The position numbers were made by a program, and so were the translations under genes. Shown piece by piece: positions 45,815-54,322 of a DNA stretch of 60,638 nucleotides. Positions within the stretch are counted from its first letter, which is position 1. Every line of letters begins with the position of its first letter. Location: NCBI GenBank assembly GCA_000785145.2, contig JSZA02000026.1, positions 1 through 60,638 of the forward strand, in the 5' to 3' direction. The notes beneath the pieces are model-generated. The model saw nothing but the letters and a program-made list of their open reading frames with translations, searched no databases and was not told the DNA's origin. The DNA is from Candidatus Thiomargarita nelsonii. GTDB taxonomy: Bacteria; Pseudomonadota; Gammaproteobacteria; Beggiatoales; Beggiatoaceae.

Positions 45815-47100
45815 AGGTTATCTACGGCATCCATCCTAATGGCATTCCTAGCAGGAACGATAGCAGTCAAAAGAAAAAGCAGTAAAGTAGCAGTCGCGGT
45901 TATCAAAAAATCAGCTTGAGTTAATTGGATTTCTGGATTGACTATACCCAAAGCACGTAAATTTTCGCCAAAATAAACAATAAAATAATGACTAGTGATA
46001 TAACCCAATATCCCACCTATAACAACTCCCACAATACCAATCATCAGTGCATTTGAAATAAAGATTAAATAAATACTAGCCTCTTTAAGGCCTAATGCTT
46101 TAAGAATAGAAATTTTTTTCCGATTCTCAATCACTGCGAGTGATAAAGTTGAATAGACACTGATGGCGGCTACAAGACATATACTAAAAACAATCATAAA
46201 AATCATAAATTTTATGATATTCAAAAATGCGAAAGCCGCTTTTTCTTTCTCTATCCAGCTAGTCACTTGGAACTCAGTTCCAAGCAGGTTTTGTATCGCC
46301 TGAGCAATTTCATCACTCTCATAAGGTTTTGCGACTTTTATTTCAATCGTGTTTAACTGCTTAGGTTTATTGACTAACGCCTGTAAAATATCTAGGGACA
46401 TAATGAAAAGCGGCAATTCTCCTCTCTTCGTTCCCAATTTTAAGCCACCATTTAACCTAAAATGATTGAATTTATCGCCAGCCAATTCTGGAAAGGAGAC
46501 TAAAAATGCCCCTGAAATTTCATTAAAAAAAGATTGTTCCATGTAAAAACCAAAGGGCAGTACATTACCATTACTATCTTCTGTTTGAGTGAGCCTTTTT
46601 AAATCAAGAGAACCATTAATAATTCTCTTAATTTCCATCACCGTATCACTACCATCAACCACGATACCTTTAATCAGAACTTTTTCATCTTTTTTTTCTG
46701 AGAGATTAAAACCCTGTTTCACCACTATCTTTGAAAACTTACCCTCGTACTTTTCCAGACAAAACGACTGATTTTTTTCAATGGCACAAGCGGCGTCTAC
46801 GATATCGGCTTTTGAAATGCTCAACTGAGTCTGTAAGTACAAGGCAGGCTTCGCATCCGTCAATTCTGGGAATGCGTTTTTTAATTGCTTAATAATTTTC
46901 CAGCCATCATCCTCAGTCATCTCTTTATGAATTTCAATATGAGGATGTATGCCCATGAAAACCTTTTCAGAAGATAGAAAATAATTCTGAAACAAAGAAA
47001 GTACAACCAGCAAACAGGTAACGCCTATAATGGCACCCAGCCCAAGTAAAATGGAAAAAATGGGCTTGATGAGATGGCGACTTAGCATTAATTCAAGCAT
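45811..47100 (-). CDS. FtsX/LolE-like permease 1
   Basis: 429 aa. An N-terminal membrane helix (about 12-35), a large periplasmic domain, then three C-terminal helices. ENRKKISILKALGLKEASIYLIF is the conserved cytoplasmic coupling segment of the LolC/E-MacB-FtsX family. It starts 2 bases after the sister permease. The type exports or extracts envelope lipoproteins or peptides rather than importing solutes. Confidence 0.85.
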   Translation of the reverse strand: MLELMLSRHLIKPIFSILLGLGAIIGVTCLLVVLSLFQNYFLSSEKVFMGIHPHIEIHKEMTEDDGWKIIKQLKNAFPELTDAKPALYLQTQLSISKADIVDAACAIEKNQSFCLEKYEGKFSKIVVKQGFNLSEKKDEKVLIKGIVVDGSDTVMEIKRIINGSLDLKRLTQTEDSNGNVLPFGFYMEQSFFNEISGAFLVSFPELAGDKFNHFRLNGGLKLGTKRGELPLFIMSLDILQALVNKPKQLNTIEIKVAKPYESDEIAQAIQNLLGTEFQVTSWIEKEKAAFAFLNIIKFMIFMIVFSICLVAAISVYSTLSLAVIENRKKISILKALGLKEASIYLIFISNALMIGIVGVVIGGILGYITSHYFIVYFGENLRALGIVNPEIQLTQADFLITATATLLLFLLTAIVPARNAIRMDAVDNL

Positions 47101-47102
47101 GA

Positions 47103-48461
47103 TTATTCACTTTGTAAACATTGAACAACATCTAAGTTTGCCGCTTTTCGGGCAGAAATATAAGCCGTCACAGCACAAACCATTCCAACAAATATCATAA
47201 TGCCAATGACCGAAATCGCGTCAATAGCAATGCTGGCATCCTGAACCGGTAAAAATGCCTCTAAAGTTTGATTTGAATAACGGCTAAAAGCATATCCACC
47301 GAGGCCGCCGATAATTAAACCGATTGTCACCCCGATGACAGCCTCAATTTGACTCACTATCAAAAATATTTTATAGATAGCACTTTTTTTCACCCCCATA
47401 GACATTAAAATACCAATGAGGCTTTGTCTTTCTAAAATCATAATCGTTAAATTGTTATAAATATTGAACGCCGTAATCACGATTGACATTAACAATGTTA
47501 CAAAAACGATTTGTCTATAAAAAGACAAAGAATTGAAAAGTTCCTCCGCCACCGTCAACCAATTGAAAACCAATATATTCTGTTCAGCCAACCTTTTTTC
47601 GACCTCTTTAGAGGTTTCCTTAGCTTTATAGGGCTCTTTAAGAGAAACCCCTAAAAAACTTGCGCCGTCTTTCAAATCAAAGAGATTTTGCGCCACCGGC
47701 AAGGGCGTTATGATCATATTCTTAGCTATATTATGAATACCTAATTTAAATACCCCAATCACTTGCAACATTTCATCTCCGATTTGGAAAACGAAAGGTT
47801 TGCTTATCTTGTCGGGTACATAACCAAATAAATCTTTATATAACTCTACAGAGAGGATCACAACACGAGCATTTTTGGACAAGGAATTTAATAATGATGG
47901 ATCAGAAATAATGCGCTCAATTTCCGGGACAAAATGTTGTCCATCCTTTGAATCAACCCCCAAAACACGCAGTTTACTCGCCGTTGTGATTTTTTCATTA
48001 TTCTTATAATAACTATAAGTAAAATGTTTTTCCTCAAAAACAATCGGATTCACATACAAGATATTATCTTTTCCCTTTAAAAGAGATTCTATTATCAGAT
48101 ATTGCTTGAAATCAAATGGTGTCCCTGTCAAGTTGTTTAAACTTGAATTGTCTTCAGCTTGTTTTAAGACAATTTGCCCGGCACAAATGCTATCGCAAGC
48201 ATTCTCCTCCTCTTCGTCAAGAAAAGACAAATCATCATTCTCATCCGTAGTGGTATCGTTTTGCAAAGTCATTTGCGGATAAAAAGAGAAAATAATCGTT
48301 TCTATTCTCTTGACATAACCATCATAAACACTTAAGGCAAAAACGAGAAAAGCCACACCAACGATAATACCCAGAATACTGAGAGAGACGTTGAAATTAA
48401 AAAAAAATCGCTCTCTCATTGTTTTCATCAATGAAAGAGCAATATCAAATTCGTAATTCAT
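47103..48461 (-). CDS. FtsX/LolC-like permease 2
   Basis: 452 aa with the same four-helix FtsX layout; LERQSLIGILMSMGVKKSAIYKIF is the coupling segment. The periplasmic domain has a strongly acidic stretch with two Cys (TTDENDDLSFLDEEEENACD, then CAGQ) not usual in LolC, perhaps a metal- or partner-binding loop. Together with the sister permease it should form a heterodimer. Confidence 0.85.
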   Translation of the reverse strand: MNYEFDIALSLMKTMRERFFFNFNVSLSILGIIVGVAFLVFALSVYDGYVKRIETIIFSFYPQMTLQNDTTTDENDDLSFLDEEEENACDSICAGQIVLKQAEDNSSLNNLTGTPFDFKQYLIIESLLKGKDNILYVNPIVFEEKHFTYSYYKNNEKITTASKLRVLGVDSKDGQHFVPEIERIISDPSLLNSLSKNARVVILSVELYKDLFGYVPDKISKPFVFQIGDEMLQVIGVFKLGIHNIAKNMIITPLPVAQNLFDLKDGASFLGVSLKEPYKAKETSKEVEKRLAEQNILVFNWLTVAEELFNSLSFYRQIVFVTLLMSIVITAFNIYNNLTIMILERQSLIGILMSMGVKKSAIYKIFLIVSQIEAVIGVTIGLIIGGLGGYAFSRYSNQTLEAFLPVQDASIAIDAISVIGIMIFVGMVCAVTAYISARKAANLDVVQCLQSE

Positions 48462-48495
48462 TTTTTTTGAATAATCACCTACGTGGTATTTTCGT

Positions 48496-49146
48496 TTACA
48501 AAGTTTCTAACAACTCCTTCACAGAATCCCTAATTTTTTCATGCGCCCCTTGACACAATATCTTTATAGAGGAATTTTGAGGATCTGTACACATGAATTC
48601 CGTCGTGTCAAAAATATGATTTTTTGACACGATGCTCTTCTTGCTTTTAGAAACCACAAAGGGTCTGACATTGATAATATCGCCCTGCTTCTCCAAATAC
48701 TGACCCGTCACGATAGCATCAACCTTATTGGGATCCATCATTTCGCTGATGAGTTTTTGAATTTTTTCCCCTTTGGTTAGGTTAACATCCCAAAAAATAT
48801 TAATCAGCATGTTGACGTTGGCATCTGTATTGGCTATTACATGCCCCGGGTGATTAATTTCCAGATTGGCATTAGTATTTTTCGCCAATTGCATTCCATC
48901 TACAACGGCTTGATTAATCAGCTCCGCTGCCTCCGTTTGCGCCATGATGGTTTTGGTATCCGCATCCATAAAGGTCAGATGAGTCACATATATTTTTGAT
49001 TGACCCTGAGAAGGCTTAAACTTCTGACCAATCATTTGAGTGATGGTATCATCAAGTCCACATTTGTTTTGCCCCATTAAAAAAGGCAAACAGCTTAGAG
49101 CAACTAAGACTTGGACAATGTATATCCATTTTTTGTTGTTTTTCAC
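48496..49146 (-). CDS. Stand-alone X-domain protein
   Basis: 216 aa with a signal peptide and a Cys near LMGQNKCG that could be an atypical lipidation or disulfide site. The X domain fills the rest: IYVTHLTFMD, INQAVVDGMQLAK, NLTKGEKIQKLISEMMDPNKVDAIVTGQYLEK (read in parts), FMCTD, LCQGAHEKIRDSV. This is the most divergent of the three short X copies and the only one inside the exporter operon, so it may be the ancestral member. Confidence 0.7.
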   Translation of the reverse strand: MKNNKKWIYIVQVLVALSCLPFLMGQNKCGLDDTITQMIGQKFKPSQGQSKIYVTHLTFMDADTKTIMAQTEAAELINQAVVDGMQLAKNTNANLEINHPGHVIANTDANVNMLINIFWDVNLTKGEKIQKLISEMMDPNKVDAIVTGQYLEKQGDIINVRPFVVSKSKKSIVSKNHIFDTTEFMCTDPQNSSIKILCQGAHEKIRDSVKELLETL

Positions 49147-49172
49147 GATTGTTTGTGCCCTCTCTTTGTTGA

Positions 49173-49925
49173 CTAAAATGCCTCAGTTGCCTTTAACTCA
49201 ACCAAGCCTTGTTCGTCATCTTCTATACTCAGTTGAACTGGGAAATAAAAGCCCTTATTATCTTTATAAATATAGAGCTTAAAAATCTCTTGATCTTGAT
49301 GACTTAATTCCATCACTGTTGTTGAGACATTTCGGCCTTGGTAAGGGACAGTTTTTTTAGCAAGCTGTTTTAATTGAACAACTTCTGTGCTTTTTTTAAC
49401 AAAAAAACTGAAATCTTGTGTTTGTGGTTTTTGGTTACCACTTGCAACACTTTCCGATGCCACTAAGAATAGTGACAAAAGATCAATCACCTTGTATGGC
49501 GTGTAAGGTTCGGTTTGGATAGAACCTGCTGATGTTTCCTCTTTGTAAACAAAGACATCCGTATCACCCTCTCCAAACATACCTTGGGCCTTTTTCGCCT
49601 TCATTTCATAGACCTTTTTCTTGCCCCGCACGAGTAGCGTGCGCGACAAAGAGAGGCTATCTTTAAAAACAAAGGTATATATCTTGTCTCTTGAGGTAAA
49701 ACCCAGTGCCTGAAAATTGCCAAAGGAAAGTTGGTACACAGGAGTGCCAGATCTGTCCCTTTTGAGCGCACGCGAAAAGTCGGAGCTTGCTTTTTTAGCC
49801 CCATCCACAAAAATATCATATTTAATTTTTGAGGGGAAATTAAACGGTGCAGCCAAGCTCGCGCCCGTCAGAGCAAAAATTATCGTCGTCAAACAGACGA
49901 ATGAAAAGAAATTTTTTTTGAACAT
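49173..49925 (-). CDS. DUF3108 periplasmic protein
   Basis: 250 aa with a signal peptide ending near SLAAP. The body fits DUF3108: (F/I)KYDIFVDG.K, SRDKIYTFVFKD, a VIDLLSLFL segment and a C-terminal LKLYIYKD..GFYFPVQLSIEDD..G-like end. It heads the six-gene operon (27 bases to the X gene). DUF3108 proteins are periplasmic and of unknown function. Confidence 0.7.
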   Translation of the reverse strand: MFKKNFFSFVCLTTIIFALTGASLAAPFNFPSKIKYDIFVDGAKKASSDFSRALKRDRSGTPVYQLSFGNFQALGFTSRDKIYTFVFKDSLSLSRTLLVRGKKKVYEMKAKKAQGMFGEGDTDVFVYKEETSAGSIQTEPYTPYKVIDLLSLFLVASESVASGNQKPQTQDFSFFVKKSTEVVQLKQLAKKTVPYQGRNVSTTVMELSHQDQEIFKLYIYKDNKGFYFPVQLSIEDDEQGLVELKATEAF

Positions 49926-50232
49926 GTTATCCTATAGACATCCTAAATGAGTTGAAAACGTTTAGGAAAAAATTCACAAATCATTTAGCTGCCCATATTG
50001 TCTCCTGTTTTTATGATGGATTTAATCCTACATTGGTAATTTTGTTAACGACAACCAGTTTGCTGCGTTTTATTTTTAGTGCTTGGCTTATTACGGTTGT
50101 TGCCAATTAGCTCATCTCGTCCAAGATAAATCTGGCCGACTCCGATATTTAACATTTTAAAAAATAGGATTTCTTTAATATTTGCTCCTAATGAGAAATC
50201 CTATTTAGTGAATCATTTCATAATGACAACCA
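49926..50232. other. Non-coding gap with one hairpin
   Basis: About 300 bp with no gene. AAATAGGATTTCT at 50162-50174 and AGAAATCCTATTT at 50194-50206 form a spaced hairpin of the terminator-like family. A partial GTCCAAGATAAATCT word is at 50110. Between 50207 and 50245 is a fragment matching the start of the nearby Uma2 gene. Confidence 0.6.
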
Positions 50233-50412
50233 TCATCGGGTAGTTTTCCCATTTTTTGCGTCTTCGGTTTGGGCAAATTTAAATTCACCAGACTCGCGGC
50301 ATTTTTCTTCCAGAGTACGGTAGTAATCAGCTAACTTGCGCGGATCATGATCAAATTGAGCTGAAATTTTATGACGGATACTCCGAATTTCGGCAATTTC
50401 TTCATCAATCAT
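50233..50412 (-). CDS. Small conserved-looking protein, 59 aa
   Basis: A strong GGAGGAGGGG ribosome site precedes the ATG. The product begins MIDEEIAEIRSIRHKISAQF, continues DHDPRKLADYYRTLEEK and ends KNGKTTR. It is charged and helical, the sort of small protein common in cyanobacterial and large-sulfur-bacterium genomes. Its last residues run out of frame into a remnant of a Uma2 coding sequence, so the native C-terminus may be lost. Function unknown. Confidence 0.6.
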   Translation of the reverse strand: MIDEEIAEIRSIRHKISAQFDHDPRKLADYYRTLEEKCRESGEFKFAQTEDAKNGKTTR

Positions 50413-50453
50413 TGGTTTCCCCTCCTCCTAAATATCTGATGTTTTTTTGACTG

Positions 50454-50520
50454 TTGGAGTCCAAAGCTTTAGCTTTGAACTAGCCCACTACCAGTCCAAA
50501 GCTAAAGCTTTGGACTCCAA
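50454..50520. repeat. GGAGTCCAAAGCTTTAGCTT hairpin
   Basis: TTGGAGTCCAAAGCTTTAGC (50454-50473) pairs with GCTAAAGCTTTGGACTCCAA (50501-50520). A variant of the GGAGTCCAA family, placed between the small gene and Uma2. Confidence 0.8.
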
Positions 50521-50581
50521 GTGCTTTTGATGTCAAGAACAAAAAACGTAGAACTAAGAGTAATGAGAAATCCTATTTTTT

Positions 50582-51136
50582 TTAGCCACCGATATTAAAA
50601 AGTGAATCCGCCATTATTTTCAAACCAGCCAGCACTTTTGATTCAATTACCTCATCACCCATAAAATCACCTAGCAGCACATATTCTTGATTCTCAAGGG
50701 TATAAACTTGCACCAAACGAGATTTCGGATCAGCAATCCAATATTCTGGTACTTGAGCTTTTTCGTAAGCACGAAATTTGGTAAATTGATCAAAACGGCG
50801 TGTACTAGGCGATAAAACCTCCACAACCAAATCAGGTGAGCCATCAAAGTATTTTGCACCCCGTAACAGTCCCCTTTCTGCACCAATAAAAAAAACATCG
50901 GGTTGAACTGGTCGCGTTTTTTCAGCAAGATGAATTTCAAAAGGCGCGGTTAGCACATAACCCAGTTGATTTTGGTTAACAAAAGATTTTAAATTAAAAG
51001 CAATTTCCATTACAGTGTATTGATGATCAAAACTGGGTGCATTACTCATGTAAAGAATTCCTTCAATAATTTCATAACGACAACCATCATCGGGTAGATT
51101 GAGATAATCTTCATAAGTCCATTCACCTTGAATCAT
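50582..51136 (-). CDS. Uma2 family PD-(D/E)XK nuclease-like protein
   Basis: 184 aa. The start TYEDYLNLPDDGCRYEIIEG and the core QPDVFFI ... GSPDLVVEVLSPST ... KFRAYEKAQVPEYWI are the Uma2 (PF05685) signature, including the Asp and Glu of the nuclease fold. The family is greatly expanded in cyanobacteria and large sulfur bacteria; its biological role is unsettled. A half hairpin AGAAATCCTATTTTTTTT touches its stop codon. Confidence 0.9.
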   Translation of the reverse strand: MIQGEWTYEDYLNLPDDGCRYEIIEGILYMSNAPSFDHQYTVMEIAFNLKSFVNQNQLGYVLTAPFEIHLAEKTRPVQPDVFFIGAERGLLRGAKYFDGSPDLVVEVLSPSTRRFDQFTKFRAYEKAQVPEYWIADPKSRLVQVYTLENQEYVLLGDFMGDEVIESKVLAGLKIMADSLFNIGG

Positions 51137-51434
51137 TGCTAAATACCTTTACAAATGTCGGGTTGGCAACTCCCATACTACCGCATGGCAATCTCGCAGA
51201 GCGAAATTGTTTATGATCATTATCATAACACACAAACCAACAAGATATTTAAATCATTGGATTACCGGGCGATACTATCGAACTAGGATTGCTATTCTAA
51301 GCATAAATAAAAATTATCGACCATTAGAATTGGCTATAAATAGCTTATTCAAATCTTTCTCCAAACAGCCCTTTAAAAAACCTACGATTACCCTCAAGTA
51401 TTAACCATACCCCAAAATAAATAAAGGAAAAAGC
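51137..51434. other. A+T-rich intergenic region
   Basis: About 300 bp between divergent genes. It probably holds the promoters of both Uma2 and the DsrR-like gene, but I see no box pair good enough to call. No convincing gene. Confidence 0.5.
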
Positions 51435-51767
51435 ATGTTTAAAGTCACCGAAAGAGCATCCGCTCAAATTTTAAAAGCCGCCGAACAAGGCGAAATGAAA
51501 GGACAGGCGCTACGTCTCGCCCCACTGCGTAATGCCGATGGCAGTATTGAATACAACAAAATGGGATTTGATGAAATCAAAGAAAGCGACATCCACATTC
51601 AAACCCAAGGAATTGATATTATCTTTGAACCCACCTATAAAGACTTACTACAGGATGCAGAGATGGATTTTGTCGAAATTGAACCTGGGCAATTCCGTTT
51701 TATATTTCTCAATCCCAATGATCCCCATTATGTACCCCCTAAATCAGACAAAGGAAAGGTTTCATGA
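51435..51767 (+). CDS. dsrR: DsrR-like, cysteine-free IscA/HesB family protein
   Basis: 110 aa of the A-type iron-sulfur carrier fold, yet without a single Cys, so it cannot bind a cluster as IscA does. ALRLAPLRNADGSIEYNKMGFDE and EPGQFRFIFLNPNDP.YVPP (read in parts) match DsrR of Allochromatium, a Cys-less IscA-like protein that supports production of the reverse dissimilatory sulfite reductase. In Allochromatium it is in the dsr operon; here it is coupled to phhB by a 4-base overlap. AAAGGAAAAAGC is the ribosome site. Confidence 0.7.
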   Translation: MFKVTERASAQILKAAEQGEMKGQALRLAPLRNADGSIEYNKMGFDEIKESDIHIQTQGIDIIFEPTYKDLLQDAEMDFVEIEPGQFRFIFLNPNDPHYVPPKSDKGKVS

Positions 51768-52123
51768 GTGAATTGACGCAAAAACGCTGCAAACCATGTG
51801 AAGGTGGTATTAAACCATTGACGAGAGAAGAGGCACAAGCCTTGTTGAGCCAACTGAAAGATTGGCAATTGAATGAAACGGCAACAGAAATGAGCCGTCC
51901 CTATAAATTTAAAAACTACTACGAAACAATGGCTTTCGTAAATGCCGTCGCCTGGATTGCACATCAAGAAGATCATCATCCTGATCTTGAAGTGGCTTAT
52001 AATCGTTGTTTAGTGCGTTATTCCACCCATGCGATAGGCGGAATGTCCGAAAATGACTTTATTTGTGCCGCCAAAATTGATGCCTTGCTCGCCCCCCCCA
52101 GAAACGACAGCAGCCACCTGTAA
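51764..52123 (+). CDS. phhB: Pterin-4a-carbinolamine dehydratase (PCD/DCoH)
   Basis: 119 aa. HQEDHHPDLEVAYN and THAIGGMSENDF are the family active-site motifs (HH pair and the later His). It regenerates pterin cofactors after aromatic hydroxylation and can also support molybdopterin biochemistry. The N-terminal CKPCEGG with two Cys is common in the bacterial subgroup. No phenylalanine hydroxylase is nearby. Confidence 0.92.
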   Translation: MSELTQKRCKPCEGGIKPLTREEAQALLSQLKDWQLNETATEMSRPYKFKNYYETMAFVNAVAWIAHQEDHHPDLEVAYNRCLVRYSTHAIGGMSENDFICAAKIDALLAPPRNDSSHL

Positions 52124-52172
52124 AATTTGAATGTGACTTTCATTTTTTTCTGTCATTTTCATTTTTTTAAGT

Positions 52173-52264
52173 TTCGTTGTTTCGGGAATGGAGCGGATTT
52201 CCCGAAACCCTTTTTCATTTCGTTGTTTCGGGAATGGAGCGGAGCGGATTTCCCGAAACCCTTT
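52173..52264. repeat. Two CGGGAATGGAGCGGATTTCCCG hairpin copies
   Basis: TCGTTGTTTCGGGAATGG..GCGGATTTCCCGAAACC occurs twice in tandem (from about 52173 and 52219), each a hairpin, between the convergent phhB and acs genes where it could stop both transcripts. Confidence 0.75.
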
Positions 52265-52281
52265 TTCTGACTATATTTGAA

Positions 52282-54216
52282 TTATTGAATAGCACGATAT
52301 CGAATCAAATCTTCTACAACGCTAGGATCAGCCAAAGTAGAAGTATCCCCCAAATTATCAAGCTCATTTGCCGCAACCTTACGCAAAATGCGGCGCATGA
52401 TTTTACCAGAACGAGTTTTAGGTAAACCTGGCGCCCACTGAATCACATCCGGCGAAGCGATAGGACCAATTTCAGAACGAACCTGCTGCACTAATTCCTT
52501 GCGTAACTCATCACTCGGCACCTTATCCGCCATCAAAGTCACATAAGCATAAATACCTTGCCCCTTAATATCATGAGGAAACCCAACCACCGCAGCCTCC
52601 GCCACCGCCTCATGTAAAACCAACGCACTCTCAACCTCAGCCGTCCCCATACGATGCCCCGACACATTAATCACATCATCCACACGACCCGTAATCCAAT
52701 AAAAACCATCCTCATCGCGGCGGGCACCATCACCACTAAAATAATTACCCGGATACTGTGAAAAATAAGTCTCCAGAAAACGCTGATGATCCCCATAAAT
52801 AGTACGCATTTGAGAAGGCCACGAACGAGTCAGGATCAAATTACCCTCAGCCGCCCCCTCAAGGACTTCACCCTCATTACTAACGATTGCAGGGACAATA
52901 CCAAAAAACGGGCGCGTTGCAGAACCCGGCTTAAGTTTCGTCGCCCCAGGCAACGGAGAAATAAGAATCCCCCCCGTTTCAGTTTGCCACCACGTATCAA
53001 CAATAGAACAACGCCCCTCTCCCACCACATGAAAATACCACTCCCAAGCCTCAGGATTAATCGGCTCACCCACACTACCTAACAAACGTAAACTTTTCCG
53101 GCTCGTCGCCTTCACCGGACCATCACCCTGACTCATCAACGCCCGAATCGCCGTTGGCGCCGTATAAAAAATATTCACCCCATGCTTATCCACCACCTGC
53201 CAAAAACGACTCGCATCTGGATAAGTAGGAATCCCCTCAAACATCAAAGTCGTTGCACCATTCGCAAGCGGACCATAAATAATATAAGAATGCCCCGTGA
53301 TCCAACCCACATCAGCCGTACACCAATAAACATCACCCTCATGATAATCAAAAATATACTTATGAGTCATCGCCGTATAAAGCAAATAACCCCCCGTCGA
53401 ATGCAAAACCCCCTTAGGTTGACCCGTCGAGCCTGAAGTATAAAGAATAAACAAAGGATCCTCAGCATCCATTTCCTCCGGCGGACAAACAGCAGAAACC
53501 TGCTCAACCTCCTCATGATACCAAATATCTTGCCCAACCTTCCAAGCCTCATGATGCCCAGTATTTCTCACCACAACAACCGTATGAACATCTGGACACC
53601 CTAACAACGCCTGATCCACATTAGCCTTCAAAGGCACAGCACGCCCACCACGCAAACCCTCATCAGCCGTGATCACCACCTCACAACCAGAATCCAAAAT
53701 ACGATTTCTCAAAGAATCCGGCGAAAACCCACCAAAAACGACAGAATGTATCGCCCCAATACGACTACACGCCAACATAGCAACCGCCGCCTCAGGAATC
53801 ATAGGCAAATAAATACAAACACGATCCCCTTTTTTGACCCCACGCCCCTTAAGAACATTAGCAAAGCGGCAAACCTTCTCATATAACTCACGATAAGTAA
53901 TCTTTTTAGAAACAGAAGGATCATCGCCTTCCCACAAAATAGCGACTTGATCCCCCCTGCTCTCCAAATGACGATCCAAACAATTATAAGAGACATTCAG
54001 CTTAGCCCCCTCAAACCAACGAATTTTCCCCTCATGGAAATCACACGCCTGAACCTTATCCCAATCTTTAAACCAACTCACAAACGCCCGCGCCTGCTCA
54101 GCCCAAAAACTATCAGGCTCAGAAATAGAACGCGCATACATCTCCTCATACTTTTCCTCACTAATATGTGCCCTCGCAGCAGCATTGGGAAAAATTTCAT
54201 ACACTTTATCTGGCAT
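52282..54216 (-). CDS. acs: Acetyl-CoA synthetase
   Basis: 644 aa from the ATG at 54216 (AGGAG at 54225-54229), starting [11 protein letters not shown]. Makes acetyl-CoA from acetate, ATP and CoA. The P-loop-like [12 protein letters not shown], the WWQTETGG adenylate motif and the C-terminal [12 protein letters not shown], whose Lys is the acetylation-regulated residue, are all intact. A longer frame upstream runs into a repeat hairpin and is rejected. The coding strand is visibly G+T-rich, less so than glgA and the rpoC-like gene, but protein motifs are normal. Confidence 0.96.
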   Translation of the reverse strand: MPDKVYEIFPNAAARAHISEEKYEEMYARSISEPDSFWAEQARAFVSWFKDWDKVQACDFHEGKIRWFEGAKLNVSYNCLDRHLESRGDQVAILWEGDDPSVSKKITYRELYEKVCRFANVLKGRGVKKGDRVCIYLPMIPEAAVAMLACSRIGAIHSVVFGGFSPDSLRNRILDSGCEVVITADEGLRGGRAVPLKANVDQALLGCPDVHTVVVVRNTGHHEAWKVGQDIWYHEEVEQVSAVCPPEEMDAEDPLFILYTSGSTGQPKGVLHSTGGYLLYTAMTHKYIFDYHEGDVYWCTADVGWITGHSYIIYGPLANGATTLMFEGIPTYPDASRFWQVVDKHGVNIFYTAPTAIRALMSQGDGPVKATSRKSLRLLGSVGEPINPEAWEWYFHVVGEGRCSIVDTWWQTETGGILISPLPGATKLKPGSATRPFFGIVPAIVSNEGEVLEGAAEGNLILTRSWPSQMRTIYGDHQRFLETYFSQYPGNYFSGDGARRDEDGFYWITGRVDDVINVSGHRMGTAEVESALVLHEAVAEAAVVGFPHDIKGQGIYAYVTLMADKVPSDELRKELVQQVRSEIGPIASPDVIQWAPGLPKTRSGKIMRRILRKVAANELDNLGDTSTLADPSVVEDLIRYRAIQ

Positions 54217-54238
54217 AATAAAAACTCCTATATTTATT

Positions 54239-54317
54239 TCTCGTTCCCACGCCCCGCGTGTGTTTTCTCGTTCCCACGCTCTGCGTGGGAATGCCTGCCT
54301 CGACGCTCTGCGTCGAG
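54239..54317. repeat. CTCGTTCCCACGC hairpin repeats
   Basis: Two CTCGTTCCCACGC copies, then GCGTGGGAATGCCTGCC and CGACGCTCTGCGTCG, separate glgA from acs. The family is also at 163-195, 8105-8345, 16240-16510, 31145 and 44030. Confidence 0.75.
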
Positions 54318-54322
54318 CACCA

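Noticed and set aside
45044..48461. Naming the ABC genes lolC, lolD and lolE
   Set aside because: The family is right, but the partners (vWA, X, DUF3108), the insert and the D-loop change argue against the housekeeping Lol system.
51207..51404. 65-codon frame upstream of the DsrR-like gene
   Set aside because: No ribosome site, no recognisable features, and it occupies the probable promoter region.
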